64,000 nucleotides of DNA. Origin: Ulota crispa (lineage: Eukaryota; Streptophyta; Bryopsida; Orthotrichales; Orthotrichaceae). The stretch is from the NCBI GenBank assembly GCA_963920765.1, contig OY987242.1, forward strand, positions 2,630,789-2,694,788, read 5' to 3'. The notes beneath the pieces are model-generated. The model saw only the letters and a program-made list of their open reading frames with translations, ran no database searches and was not told where the DNA came from. The number at the start of each line of letters is the position of its first letter. Within the stretch, counting starts at the first letter, position 1. The position numbers and the translations under genes are program-made. Below are positions 47,923 to 60,124 of the stretch, one piece after another.

Positions 47923-49008
47923 GCAAACTTGGGAGAGTGGTGACACTTTTGCTAAAGCTAACTTGGCTGATACAAAACTAGTATTTTGCCAGGTAGTGGA
48001 TGTAGGTGACGCCCCGTTTCATAAACTTGAGGAACTGGCAGAGCTAACTGAGTTGGACAGTTGGACAGTTGGTTATCCCACCATCAACTCAAAGGGGGAC
48101 ATTTCTTTTGTCTGATGAAGAGTAAAAAAATATTTTGTAAGATGGAATTTTTTTTTAACTGGTTTTTTTTAGAAATGATCACAAAGACATGGTCTACTAA
48201 GGAAGGCAAAAAAAAAATCTAATTAAATATATTCATATTTTGAGCTCACCCAAATTGTGAGAAGATTTAAAGATACTATGTTAGATCATATGCTGCCTTT
48301 TTTGCAATTTTCATGAGGTGACCACGAATTATTGTTGAGTATTGCAACTTTTAGAAACATTATTATAATGGGTGGCATTTGCCACACCATTATAAAACAA
48401 AGTTGAGTCAATGTAGAAGGGCTGGTCACGGTGACCAGCTCAACGTTTAGGAACAAAAAAATCTTGAAAACTACACTAGAGGTGTATAGTAAAACATAGA
48501 ACATCAGGGTTTAACTCAAATTCCTTTTTTGTGCTATATATAAAATTAGCCCTTCTTATTTATTAAGGTATTTTTTACTTACAAAATGATGCCAACAATT
48601 TTGACAGATTTAGATCAATGTGGGCTCACAAAAACGTTATTTTCATTCCAAAAACCCAAATTTATAGCAAACAAATTGAACTAGTCAAATACACTAAAAT
48701 GGCTTCCTTGACCACTTAGGGCTCATGCATAGTGGCTCATGGAATTTACTTCTTAGATGTGGATTTTGGGATTTAATAAGACGGATTTCCAAACGCACGT
48801 GATTACAATTTGTTTCAAGTAAAGTGCGGAAAAGCATATCCCCAAGTTAATTTGCATAAAGAGGGAAATTGTTTTATCTACATCCACCAATGAGGAGATT
48901 TGACAAAACTCTCAAGAACATGGGAACAACGAGGAGTCACGAATGTACCTTAGGCGGTGAGGTTTGAAATTTTTCATACATTTTTAATTGGTTCCCATAT
49001 GTTTTTAA
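47923..49008. other. spacer, nothing recognised
   Basis: AT-rich sequence with no supported gene or element ends. Confidence 0.4.
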
Positions 49009-49318
49009 GGGAGAATTTCATGGATACGCCTGAAGTTTGCAATATTTTCATAGATAACCCTGCTTTTTGAGGAATTTCGCAGATACCCTTGGACCCAATT
49101 TTTTAGGGGTTTGTTTTGTTGTGTATTTCACTTCCCTTCTTCATTTGTGCGTACACATAACAAAAAAGAAGTCTACGCACAAAAGAAGAAGGGAAGTGAC
49201 ATGCACAACAAAACAAACCCCTAAAAAATTGGGTCCAAGGATATCTGTGAAATTCCTGAGAAAGCAGAGATATCTATGAAAATATTGCAAACTTCAAGGA
49301 TATCCATGAAATTTTCCC
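49009..49318. mobile_element. foldback element, 310 bp, Mutator-like flanks
   Basis: Ends GGGAGAATTTCATGGATA and its near-complement ending AATTTTCCC. Arms of about 135-140 bp pair around a loop near 49150-49175 (for example TTTAGGGGTTTGTTTTGTTG with its complement). Flanks ATGTTTTTAA and TTTTTTTTAA match at 8 of 10 positions. It has no coding capacity. The GGG/CCC ends and flank length suggest a MULE-derived foldback. Confidence 0.65.
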
Positions 49319-49355
49319 TTTTTTTTAATTCACATTCTTATTTTGATACTTCTAA

Positions 49356-49492
49356 GAGTATGTTCACACTTGGTGTTAAGAGATAGTAGTGAAGAAAAAT
49401 TATATACATTTGGACACACCTCTAGATTACATTAATATTGGATTACATTCATATTGCCAACACCCCTCCTAATACCAAGTGTGAACGTACCC
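49356..49492 (-). mobile_element. GTTCACACTTGGTGTTA-family MITE, 137 bp
   Basis: Ends GAGTATGTTCACACTTGGTG and CACCAAGTGTGAACG-like (here ATACCAAGTGTGAACGTACC). TAA flanks both sides (49353-49355 and 49493-49495). The interior is inverted relative to the copies at 17460 and 32236. It lies about 600 bp upstream of the FHIT-like gene. Confidence 0.8.
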
Positions 49493-50081
49493 TAATTAGC
49501 AAGGTCATAATTGGTAAGGACAGTGAATGGCCTTAAGTTTTGAAGGGAAATGAACGAACAGAGTTCGTAGAATTAGATGAAAAGCACGAAACGAAGAATC
49601 CGCCAACCCAATTACGCAGGTTTCCCTGCGTACCGGATCCGAAACCCTAATTCTGCGGAATACAAACAAAATGTGAACGTAAGATTTCCATGCGACGGCG
49701 GTTTACATTTCACATTCGACCGCGAGCTTGCTATTACTCTCTCAAGGTAATGCCTGCATCCCAACTCTGCACCTTTGTCATGAATCCTGGATCATCGTAG
49801 TTGCTTCTTGGCAGACCAAATTTAGCTTCTTGAGGTGTGTATCTCGCAACTCTGTCCTTCGATATTCCTGCTCATCGTTTTTTGCTTTTCAATTGAATCA
49901 AATTGTTGCTTGCAGTAGTGGGTTGGTCATGAATCGCTTGCGGAAATGGTAGGTAGAATCCAATTTAACGTTGCTCTCTCCGAAAGAATGCAAACCCTGT
50001 CTGGAACCGAGTTCACAACCTAATTTCAATGACAGAATATTCGTAATGTTTAGAGACCAGATCGATTGAAGATGGTTTAGA

Positions 50082-53027
50082 ATGAGAGCACAATATTCTT
50101 TCAGAATTGGAGATTGTATTCCTGACGCTGTAGTTTACACTCTTGTAGCAGTTCTGATGCTCAGCTTCTCGACATTTCGAAGTAGGCTGCTTCCAAGCCA
50201 GATTTGCCAGCGTCGAGTAATCGAAGTTGCAAGCAGTGTTTGGCGACGCGGACCTTTCCTTCATTCGGGACCTCAAACGGACACAAATTCCAGAGCCCTA
50301 GTGCTGCGTGGATTTTGGAATCAACCTTCAAGGAGTCTTTGTTTCTTAGTTGGTAAGAAGTTCAGGCTTCCCAAGTCGATTCTGAATTGTGTGTGTGTGA
50401 TTATGGTTGCTGTGGACCTGGAGAGCTCAGTTTGTATCTGATGTTTGTAATTCTTTTGTATGTTTTTGTAGTCCTTATGTTAACGGTGTGCCTTTCCCGT
50501 TTGCATAGCTCGTGAGAAAGAGAGTTGGGACCTTAGAAAACAGTAAGCTCTGTAGCTCTTCAGGTTGCTTAAGAAATATGAAACCCTACTTAAATGTGGC
50601 ACTTCAAGGCTGAGAAAATCTCTTACTCTCATCTTTTTGGTAAAGAGGATTGCAATGCATTCTTTGGATAAGCTTACCATATGCAAATGTTGTTAAAGTT
50701 TCAATTTTTGGTAGACCATCTGAAACCGATTCCAGTTCTGTTGTTAAGGGGACCTAAATTCTCAAAATGAATACAAGGTTTTTTGGGCACGTGTCGCTAA
50801 TTGGTATCTTCCATTTTAGTGCATTCAGATGTGTGTTGCTTTTGTTGCGACTCTATTGGCATAACTGGAAGTTGCCTGTTGACAGGACAAGGCTCGCCCA
50901 AAGCAAGGACCAGAATGGCTGCTACTGATGCGCCTCTTGAGGTTTCGGAACAGGTTGGCTAGCACACTCTACTTGCAGGTTAAAGTAGAATACCTGCTTC
51001 TTCTTACTTGTTTATATGATTTATTCCACCTTGATCGTGCATCTTTTGTTCCTAGCAGTTGACTTTTTTTGCAATTCTCTATGTGTTTTCGCTTGAGAAT
51101 TTTGCAATTGATTATTGACGTGTAATGATAATTATAAGAATGCTTGATAAATTGCAAGGACCTGCTGATAGAAATAGATTCTTTCCGTTTCTCGATTTTT
51201 TTTGGAAATTCTAGATGTTCCTGCTCCTTCACGTGGTACTTTTTATCTTCCAGGCTTCAAGTTTTCTGGTTGAACTGGCAGGTTGAGAAGTCATTGTACT
51301 TTGGGAAGTTCAAGATAGACCCCACGGAGGTGTTTTTGAGCACGCAATACTCATATGCCTTTGTGAATCTCAAGCCTGTTGTTCCTGGTATGGGCTGTTG
51401 TCATCCTGATACCCTTTGTCGTCCTTTTGGAATTAAATTGCCACTCTTCTGATATTCAGCTTGAGGCGATTTCACTCAGAAATGCCAGCATATTTCGTAT
51501 CCGTTTTTACCTAACATGTTCATGAAACATTGCCACTGGTGATTGGGTCAATGTTTAAATGCTTGTAAATACGCAAATGTGTAAATAAATATCTTTGACA
51601 AGTTTTTTTTGGGGGGGTGGTATTTTTGGCGCAGGTCATATCCTTTACACCGAAAGAGGCTGTTGCTTGCCAATTCTATAAGATCCGGACCATCTTAAAG
51701 TAATTCTTTTATACTGAATAAGTAGGCAAGGTTTGAATTTCAGAACTGGCAATTGTCTCACGAATATTTCTTGCATTGGTGTGTGAATCAAGGAATCTCA
51801 GGGTTCATATGGTGGGTATTGCATGTAGGACAACGTTTACATTGTCAAATAGTCTTGCAGAGACTAACCCTAATTTATTTTATTTTTTTCCTTTTATGCT
51901 GAGATGCTCTTGGTCATCCATCTGATGGGTAGAGTACGCCATAAGATTTTGGTTTTACCCTTGACGCGTAAACACACGTGTTGGTCAGTCCAAAGAGAGT
52001 AGTTCACAGGTTCTTGGACTTGACCCCCGAGGAAGCCTGTGACTTGTGGCTCACTGCTCAGCTAGTTGGCCAGAAGATTGAGCCCTTCTTCAAAGCCACA
52101 GCTTTGACATTCGCGATCCAGGTATCCTGCCACTCCACGCAGTTCTGGATCATCTCATACACATCTATTAACTGTCCAAATGGCCAAAGTGGTGGCTTCC
52201 GTGTATATAGGAATTGAAGTTTTTGAATGTTTGAAATTGAATTCAATCAACTAGTACTTTTCAAATAGAACCTTTTTTTAGCTACGGCACTTGCGGTTAA
52301 CCTCTCAATGGATCCTTTTTTTTTCCAGAGGCTAGATCAAGCAATCAATTCAATTGAGATATTCGCTTCTCTTTACTGATGATGTTTTATGTTGTCGATT
52401 CATTTTCGTGAAATTCATTTATTTACCTTTTTACTGTTTCAGGATGGTGCACAAGCTGGGCAAACTGTACCACATGTTCATGTTCACATTCTTCCTAGAA
52501 AGTCAGGGGATTTCGAGAACAACGATGCAGTGTACGATGTGGTAAGATCAGGCTTGCATCCCCAATATCTCCTGCAAGATCAAAGCAGTTCTACATCGAC
52601 AAAGATAATTAGTGTTAATATCACTGACTATGAACCTCTCACGCTAATCGTCCACCAGCCTACTAATAGTATACTCCTGAACAGTGTGACCTTTAAGTAA
52701 GATTAGTGTGGTCGTGAAGTTGTAAATCTTTGCATGAGATTTTTAGCATCTTGTCAGTGGATTATTTTTTTAGTGAAAGAATTGGCAAGTATTTTGTGTC
52801 TGCGTCTGAATATGTGCTTCAGCCTGTGTCTCGATCATCTTGGTTGATCAAGTTTGTATTGAGAATCGCCGCAGATTGATGAGAAGGAAAAGGAACTCTC
52901 GGAGAAGCTGGACTTGGATAAAGACCGGAAGGATCGAACTTTTGACGAAATGGCTGCTGAGGCTGCGGAGTTGCGAGCTCTTTTCCAAGTCATTAAAGTA
53001 GAGGATGCCAAAACTGCGAAGGACTGA
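50082..53027 (+). CDS. FHIT-like bis(5'-adenosyl)-triphosphatase, HIT family, six exons
   Basis: Exons: 50082-50352, 50886-50953, 51282 to 51387 or 51408, about 51976-52121, 52443-52541 and 52875-53027. The catalytic core reads [27 protein letters not shown], then the histidine triad [18 protein letters not shown] and a C-terminal [15 protein letters not shown] helix, all as in plant FHIT proteins. Known role: hydrolysis of diadenosine tri- and tetraphosphates using the His triad. The first exon adds an Arg/Ser-rich leader without acids ([18 protein letters not shown] at 50157, or a further ATG at 50082 in frame), splicing in phase into [15 protein letters not shown]. This suggests mitochondrial or plastid import, while initiation at the ATG at 50915 would give a cytosolic form. 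The exon 3-4 junction lacks a GT-AG solution that restores the family's PGHVLV. The gene otherwise looks intact. Confidence 0.85.
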
Positions 53028-54031
53028 TTTCGTCTTCTTCATGGACCTCTGTTGTTGAACAGCAACTCATCTATTCACACACTACGTTGGACTTACCAGC
53101 AGTTATTGAATGTTGGACTTACCAGCAATTTTCGAATGAAAATGGGGTTGTGTACTGCTACTTCTGCTGCTCTACAACCTCGTAGTTCCATATGTTTATT
53201 TTCCTTGAAAAAATCAACAGTGACAAATGGATTTGATTTCAACGCATAAGGCTCGCATACTCAAAGATCTCTTCACAATAAGATTTTAGAATGGTTTACT
53301 GAAGCGTTTAGTCCAATGTAGATTAGTTTACACGATTTCCAGTTCACACAATGCGACTTTCGAACTCTCTAAGTACGATTTTTGGATGCTATATCAAAGA
53401 ATTTAGTCAAAGAGAGACTTTCATGCACTCAAAACATTTCTAATGTTCACACAATGCATTCGTTACGTACCTTTGGATAGTTGTAAAGGTTTGGCAACAA
53501 CTTTGAACGAAATTGTGCATCCCTAACGTTTTAAAGTAAGCTGCGTAGCCGTATTCGGAGGAGCTGAACATTTCAAAATGATTTCATTTATTAGCAACTA
53601 AAAATGAAGGCGATTGGACAAAGTTCAAGGAGCAATATTGAATTGGACAAACAACTTCGTAGTGACCAAAATGAAGAAGACTTGGACTTGGTCTCCAATT
53701 TGAAATAGCAGGAAAACATGGTGCATCCTTATGACACATAAGCAGAGCTGTAGAAGAAGTTCGTGATAGATACAGAAGTGGGGGTAATTTTAGTTTGAAA
53801 CAATGGATTTGTCTCAACGCTTTCTCTAACTTACTTGAAATCGCTCCAGGCTCTCATCTAATGAAACAGATCTCCAACTCACATGCAAGACCCCACAGTC
53901 AACATCTTAACATAATACCTGTCAAACATGGAACCAAAACACGCAAAGAAGTGGGGTGATTTCAATTGGAAACATCTAATTGTCTTTGCAAGCTACGATG
54001 ACAACTTCTACACAGAATTCCTACATCTAAA
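53028..54031. other. shared 3' flank of the convergent FHIT and kinase genes
   Basis: The FHIT-like stop (53027) and the kinase stop (54032, minus) face each other across about 1 kb. No additional gene is supported. The stretch probably holds both 3' untranslated regions. Confidence 0.5.
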
Positions 54032-56605
54032 CTAACCAAACAAACCCCCACCTCCAAGATCTGGCTTCTTCAGCAACTCACGCTTCCTTTGCTCCTCCAA
54101 TGGATCAGGGCTCTTAAGTAGACGCCGGATCCTTCTATCGTGCTCGCTTCGAGCAGGGAATGTGGGCATGAACTCTTTTGCCTTGGGCAAGGGAACCTCC
54201 CGGAACCATTCATGGTTGAGCGCCTCCTTAGCAGTGATGCGCTTCAAAGGATCGTACGTGAGCAGTCTATTCAGCAAATCAAATCCCTTCTGAGACAAGG
54301 TTGGCCTTCCTGCAAACGCCGTCGCTGGAAACTTTTCCTTCAACTTGTTGAACGGCTGCTTGGTAAAATTACACCTTACGCCAGGGAGCTTCACAAAGTC
54401 GGGCCAAATCTTCTCATTCGGAGTGCCCAAAGTTCTGAATATCTTATCAATCTCGTCAAGCACCGACTTCCCAGGAAATAGCGGCTCCTTCGCAAGAAAC
54501 TCTGCCATAATGCACCCTAACGACCACATATCAATAGCCGTAGAATACTTCCGGGCCCCAAGCAGAAGCTCCGGCGCCCTGTACCACAGAGTAACTACTT
54601 CGTGCGTATACTCCTTCAAAGGATCACCATATTGTCTCGCTAGACCGAAATCACAAATCTTCAATTCTCCGCGGTTGTTCAACAGCAGGTTTGATGTTTT
54701 CAAATCCCTGTGCAAGACCCAGTTGTCATGCAAGTACTTCACCCCATCAAATAGCTGTAACATCAAGCACTTCACCTCACTCTGACTAAACGGCTGTTTC
54801 ATGGTCTCCATCAAGCCCTTCAGATCATGCTCCATATACTCCATAACCATGAAAATATTATCGAGCATGTTCCCAACCACAACCTCCTTCACATCAACAA
54901 CGGAAGGATGATGAAACGACAACAACACATTAATCTCCCTCAACGAAGTCATGGGAAATCCACCCTTCTCCTTCTCCATCTTGACCTTCTTCAAAGCCAC
55001 AAGCTCCCCAGTTTTCTTGTCTCTGGCTCGGAACACAACACCGTATGTTCCCTCATCAATCTTATTCAGCTTCTCAAACTCATCCACTGATCTACAACCC
55101 TTCAACATATCAATAGCTCGATGCTGGGGACCGTTTCCGATCGGTTCAACTTCGGGTTCAGATTCAAGCTCAGGCTGCTGAACCTCCCTATCCTCACTGC
55201 CACTGTCCTCATCAAGCTCCTGTAACTCCTTCTTGTTCAACTCTCGTTCATACTCTTCTCCATCCTGGCTACCTTTGTTCGCATTGCCACTTCCCCTCTC
55301 TTGCCTAAACTCTCCAGGCTCAGGTGAAGTGCTTGGAGCTCTACCCTGTTCATCGCTGTCAGCGCTTTTGGACCTCTGCACACGAGCATTCTTTGGCGCT
55401 CGCAAAGAAGGAGACGATTTTTGCTCAGGGGAGTGAGGATCTTCAGCCCACCGTGACCTAGCTATAGTAATAGGAGCTGGAGTACCTCCGCCATCTTCTT
55501 CTTCTTGTATGTTTGCCAGCATTGGACTGTCAAGCATTTGACCCGGTTCAAGAGCATCCTCTGAATCAGGTGTCCCATTATCCCTTCTCACATCCTGCAT
55601 ATGCACATCGCCACTTTGCAGATCTCTCCCCCTATCCTCATCATCAGCGGAAGAAGGCGAAGAAGAGGATGGGGAGTTTGTCATCTTTCCATTAACAGCA
55701 GCAGCAGCAGCAGCTTGTGGCGAAGTAGACACCCGCTCGCTTGATCTGTTGATCTCGACAGATCTATCACTTGGAGAGGAAGATGAATGCTTGCCCATTA
55801 CACGAGCCACAGTAGGGGAGACGGTACCCTTACCCCTCAACCTCACTCGAGGGGACCCTCTTCCCACTGCAGGAGACGATTTGTGAGACGACGAAGCATT
55901 CGCATCGGCATTTGGCGGCGAAGGTTTAAGGGATGCAGGAGAATTTGGAGAATTTGGTCCGAACCTGGACGAAGAAGGATGAGGAGGTCCTGCTTGTGGT
56001 TGAGATGTTGAAGCTTGCGTTACCGAGCCAGTTTTCGAATCATCCAAGTCCCAAACAATTGGATTGAACTTTCGCTTCTTTTGTGGAGAAGAAGTAGTAC
56101 TTCTACCTCCTCCTGGCTCCGTTGTCGCATTACGAGCATTGTTTGGTGCAGTACTTCTGTACTCTCGCGCATCGATTTCTCCGTCTTCTCTTCTGCTTGA
56201 GGTTGTCGTAATCTCACCAGGTTCTCGATCAGCCTCTCGAGCTCTCATGCGAGCTCTCCTGTCCCTGTCCCGTTCTCTTTCCCGGTCTCGTTCTCGTTCT
56301 CTTTCCCGTTCCTTCTCAAGTTCTCGGTCTCTTTCCCTGTCCCTATCTCGTTCTCTGTCTACTCTTTCTCTTTCACGTTCACGTTCACGGTCGCGGTCAG
56401 TGATCCTGTCCCTGCCTCTATCGCTCCTCTCTCTGTCGTTGATCCAGTCCCCTTCCCGCATACGACCCCTTGAATCATCGCGCGTAAGCCCACGGTCCCT
56501 GTCCCGCTCCGACAGCCGGTCACGCACGCTCGTCGGACGCTCCCGAAATGGCGACAACGGTGGCGTTCGGCCAGGAATCCGCACGTGCGACGTCTGTAAC
56601 GGCAT
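54032..56605 (-). CDS. cyclin-dependent kinase, CDKG/CDK11 class
   Basis: One uninterrupted coding exon of 857 residues from the ATG at 56605. A GTG three codons upstream was rejected. The first half is disordered and strongly biased: an Arg-Asp/Arg-Glu repeat region (about residues 30-130), a Ser-rich tract with proline-directed sites, and an acidic stretch just before the kinase domain. The kinase domain (about residue 510 to 800) shows [17 protein letters not shown], the cyclin-binding helix PMTSLRE, catalytic [14 protein letters not shown], a T-loop with [13 protein letters not shown] and [18 protein letters not shown] is the plant counterpart of the animal PITSLRE signature and marks CDK11/CDKG. 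Known family roles: with L-type cyclins, regulation of splicing, transcription and meiotic pairing in the nucleus. All catalytic residues are present. The lack of introns in the coding region is notable for this long gene. Confidence 0.95.
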   Translation of the reverse strand: MPLQTSHVRIPGRTPPLSPFRERPTSVRDRLSERDRDRGLTRDDSRGRMREGDWINDRERSDRGRDRITDRDRERERERERVDRERDRDRERDRELEKERERERERDRERERDRDRRARMRAREADREPGEITTTSSRREDGEIDAREYRSTAPNNARNATTEPGGGRSTTSSPQKKRKFNPIVWDLDDSKTGSVTQASTSQPQAGPPHPSSSRFGPNSPNSPASLKPSPPNADANASSSHKSSPAVGRGSPRVRLRGKGTVSPTVARVMGKHSSSSPSDRSVEINRSSERVSTSPQAAAAAAVNGKMTNSPSSSSPSSADDEDRGRDLQSGDVHMQDVRRDNGTPDSEDALEPGQMLDSPMLANIQEEEDGGGTPAPITIARSRWAEDPHSPEQKSSPSLRAPKNARVQRSKSADSDEQGRAPSTSPEPGEFRQERGSGNANKGSQDGEEYERELNKKELQELDEDSGSEDREVQQPELESEPEVEPIGNGPQHRAIDMLKGCRSVDEFEKLNKIDEGTYGVVFRARDKKTGELVALKKVKMEKEKGGFPMTSLREINVLLSFHHPSVVDVKEVVVGNMLDNIFMVMEYMEHDLKGLMETMKQPFSQSEVKCLMLQLFDGVKYLHDNWVLHRDLKTSNLLLNNRGELKICDFGLARQYGDPLKEYTHEVVTLWYRAPELLLGARKYSTAIDMWSLGCIMAEFLAKEPLFPGKSVLDEIDKIFRTLGTPNEKIWPDFVKLPGVRCNFTKQPFNKLKEKFPATAFAGRPTLSQKGFDLLNRLLTYDPLKRITAKEALNHEWFREVPLPKAKEFMPTFPARSEHDRRIRRLLKSPDPLEEQRKRELLKKPDLGGGGLFG

Positions 56606-58141
56606 CGTGCACACGCCGAGCGCCCTCCTGCTTCTAGAGAAACCCTAAAATGCCCTAAACTCAATGTAAACTACTCCTCCTTCAGCTTCACATCACTCGA
56701 AAAGCACCACCACCTTTTCCCAACTACCTCCTTCCCAAACCCTAAGTGCTAATTCCAACACTTCAAAAACCAAGGCACAAGCGACACAGTGCTAAAAAAA
56801 GCTGCAACTAACTTCTCAGAACGAGTATCCAAAAAGCAGCTGACCTCCAGACCTAAGCTACCAACGAAATCTTGCAGTCCACAAAAATTCAGCCTACGGA
56901 ATTCACCAACACTTGCAGAGGCAGTCACTAAATTTGATCACAATAGCCCTGCAATAGGCTAAAAGGGCGAACTAGATTGGCAAGAGAGTGACTAAATCCA
57001 AACTCAAGAAGAGCTTCCACATTCAACTTCACATCACCGCAAATATTTCCTCCCCCGCAAACCCTAATTCCAATTCCTTGCCATCAAACTTACGGAAAAT
57101 GGCAAGTTATCTCAAATATATAATTCTCGGACACCACTAGAAACCTCTCTAGTTTTCCTTGAACCCTCGAAACCTAGAAGATATCGAAGAAAGATTGCTC
57201 CTTGACCATGAAAGGTGAAGGGCACCGAAAAGTACCAAAAACTTGACCAAATTCGATCAAATCGGTCTCTCCAATTCTGCGATTAAAATAATTAAGCCAG
57301 TGAGAAGGAAGAATGGCGAGCGAACCTCATCAGACTATGCAGAGAAACAGCAACGAAATAAGAAGCTCGAAGCGATGAGCTCCGATCTTGTGAGCTCCGC
57401 CCTCCAGAGCTCCGCGAGAGACAAACGAGGACGACGAGTTTTGGCGTCGCGGATACATCGACTACTGTAGGGCCAAATCTTCAGGCGCACTCTGCTTTTT
57501 CGTTGAATTTGTGATGACGTTCATCCTCTTTGGATGAAGAAATGCCTACGTGGATGCCAGCTCGGATATATTGCCAGCGTGCCAGACTGCCACAAAGGTA
57601 GATGTCCATTTAGTGTCCTCCTTGGTTTTCTGTAAATTTACCTTAAAAGCGAAGAGGAGTATTTATATGTTTTCGGATGTTTATAGAATCTTTTCTAATT
57701 TTATAATCTTTGGTATCGCAAGCACCTATTTGTGTTTCTTGACGGGGAAACGAATTGGTCATAAGTTGTATTTTGATGAATTATGCAAAATCTACAAATG
57801 ATTTCATGGCATTTGTCTAGAAAATCACTAAGTATCTATCTATCCTTTATAGTTCTAGGAAAATTTGACAAACAAACAATGATGAATTACAAAAGGACAA
57901 ATGGTTATTTGTTACTCTTAATGAGAACTTACCAAACCATTTTTTTTTTCATTCATACTCATATTTGAAGTGCCAATATTTTAAACACGGCTAATGAAAA
58001 ACATCCATGCAAAGCCAAAAATTTCATGGGGTTTCCTTGTGTTATTGTTACTCTTAGTAGAGTAAAATGACTTTGTATTAAATGTCATTTCTAGTTGCTA
58101 ATTTGTAAGTTACTTTTTGTGAGCATTTCAAAAATTTAACA
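56606..58141. other. 5' flank of the kinase gene and spacer
   Basis: The segment next to the kinase start, to about 57480, is less AT-rich and probably holds the 5' untranslated region and promoter. No specific motif was identified. The plus-strand frame at 57243-57470 is not convincing. From 57600 the sequence is AT-rich without features. Confidence 0.4.
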
Positions 58142-58145
58142 TTAA

Positions 58146-59063
58146 CCCGTAAAGGACCATTGTCCCTACGAGAGACAAATGGGATTTTGGACAGGTACTT
58201 ACGGCCTCAATTTTTGTTTAGATTTTTTGAAACTTTTTCTAAAGATAGGAAAGCACATTAGCTTTTGGAGAATAAAATTTTTATTCCAATTGATGCCAGG
58301 GAGCAAAAGTTATGCCCAAATAAGCAAAAATTTGGGGAGTCTGGGCAGCAAATTTTTTTTACAAAAACTTGAAATAATTTTTAAAATAATTTTTCTCATA
58401 GATTATGGTTTTGTCTCCATTTGAAGTTTTGAATCATTCCATTTGGACTAGTTATGAGAAAGTTATGTACAATCTTGTTTTTCGGGCAATTCAAGCATCT
58501 TCTTGAAAAAATAACTTATAAACTTCATTTTTGAATACAAGTTTAACATTTTTTCAAAAATAATTGTCGGGAAGGGTGAAGTTTGCTTTCTAGAACAATC
58601 TCAACATTGGGATAATTGTGTTTCAAATCCATTGCATGGTTATTAACAATTTAAATTTTTGTTCAATTTCATACCTTCTTCTACCAAATGTATTTTTTGT
58701 GAATGAAAATCAAGTATTTTTTGTTTTGATTTTTTCCCAGCTCCCAACTCAAATTCCCACCACAAAAAATTAAAGTTCCAAACTCTATGATGTAAAAAAT
58801 TTAAATTAAAAAAGTTCATAGTCAAATAATCTAGTCATACAAGGTGCAAAAAACCTTATTTTTTACACTTTGAATGCAAATATCTTCCAACCTATGCAGT
58901 CAAAGTTATTGAGTTTTATATGACACATTCTCATACTAGTTTAGTACAAGACCCAATGGTCAAATATGCAAAAAGATCAATTTTCAAACTTTTTTACTCT
59001 TTGCCATAAAAGTTGCAGTTTTGAGTGTCTTTTGACAAAATAAAGGCCATGGTCCTTTAGGGG
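58146..59063. mobile_element. TTAA-flanked CCC/GGG element, 918 bp
   Basis: TTAA stands on both sides (58142-58145 and 59064-59067). Ends CCCGTAAAGGACCATTG and CATGGTCCTTTAGGG are inverted repeats. The left interior (GACAAATGGGATTTTGG, then GATTTTTTGAAACTTTT) matches the element at 13380-14104, so the two are one family. No transposase frame is visible. Confidence 0.75.
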
Positions 59064-59697
59064 TTAAGGGACATTTAGTGTTAGTGACGTTAAGTATCTT
59101 ATGTTAGTACAGCTCTCTATAAGGACAATTATAATGTAATATAGTGCAAATAAGAGTCTAAGATCAAAATATGAGATTTGTATTGATGATCAAAATTAAA
59201 AACTAAATAAGTGTAAAATCAATGTTGACAAAAGTGATGTATAATGGACTTCAATTCTCTACTTGTGTTATAAACAGATTGGTTTAGTTTATTTTAGACT
59301 TGAAGCATTTATAAAACCATGTCTTGTAGTATAATGTATTTCAAAAGCAGCAATTTGAGGTCTAGTTATTTTTGTACATTTCAAACAATCTTAAGAGGTG
59401 CTTTGTGTATAGGATGTTGAAGTTAATTAAATATAGATTATTCATGTAATTTTGTACTTTTGAGATTGTTCATTCAATCCTGGAGTATGCAAAATATTGG
59501 AGGTCGCCCAGTGTTTTGACAAAACAATATAAAAATCTCTAACTATATTAGCAAAACAATGAAAAATCTCTCAATGTTTTGCATACATCTACAACGTCAT
59601 ATTTGTTAATTTGGGAAACACCATATTCATTGAATTGGGAGTCTGTTGATTATTTTTCAATGAAATGAAATACATATTTTCAAGGAATTTGCTCTAT

Positions 59698-59746
59698 TTA
59701 GACAAATATGCTTTTTTTGGACAAATACGCTCTTTTTGGACACATA
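59698..59746. repeat. short tandem repeat, about 19-bp units
   Basis: Two and a half units of TTTTTGGACAAATACGCTC-like sequence. Confidence 0.7.
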
Positions 59747-59755
59747 GTTCATTAA

Positions 59756-59979
59756 TCCTTGGAGGGCCCTTGGGCTTTGGAGATACAATATCAAATACAA
59801 TCGCAACCAATATTCAGAAGTTTGAATCAGCTAGAAATTAAGTGTTACAATCATACATATTGAAGGGTCGTATGATGGTGGGTGCATAACAAAATTTGGA
59901 AAGCCCTCAGAGCAGCTCAAATACGTTTGTACATACAACCGTACATACGGCTACAAAGGGCTTTAGGGCTGTTCAGGGG
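59756..59979. mobile_element. possible TTAA-flanked element, 224 bp, weak ends
   Basis: TTAA stands at 59752-59755 and 59980-59983. The right end in complement reads CCCCTGAACAGCCC. The left end reads TCCTTGGAGGGCCC and agrees at only about 9 of 14 positions. The flanks fit the family, but the ends are weak. Confidence 0.35.
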
Positions 59980-60124
59980 TTAACTTTTGAAATTTTGGAC
60001 AGAAGTTTGTTAATTAGGTTAAACCGGTGACCTCCTTAATTGAATTAAGGTGGCTATTTTGGATTAAGGTGAGGTACAAAATGGTACCCATTGTTTTCCC
60101 AAATTAATAAATATGACATTCTAC

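Larger units (their letters stand above)
59593..60120. mobile_element. AACGTCATATT-type element (AACACCATATT family), 528 bp
   Basis: Ends AACGTCATATTTGTTAATTT and its near-complement ending AATATGACATT. CTAC flanks both sides (59589-59592 and 60121-60124). The right part, read in complement (GTACCTCACCTTAATCC), matches the left part of the element at 13323. It holds a second inner AACACCATATTCATTGAATT end at 59618 and a possible TTAA-flanked insert at 59756-59979. Confidence 0.75.

Noticed and set aside
54140-56648. Plus-strand frames opposite the kinase gene, including one rich in Ser and Arg
   Set aside because: Complement of the Arg-Asp/Arg-Glu coding repeats of the kinase. The minus strand has the recognisable kinase domain.
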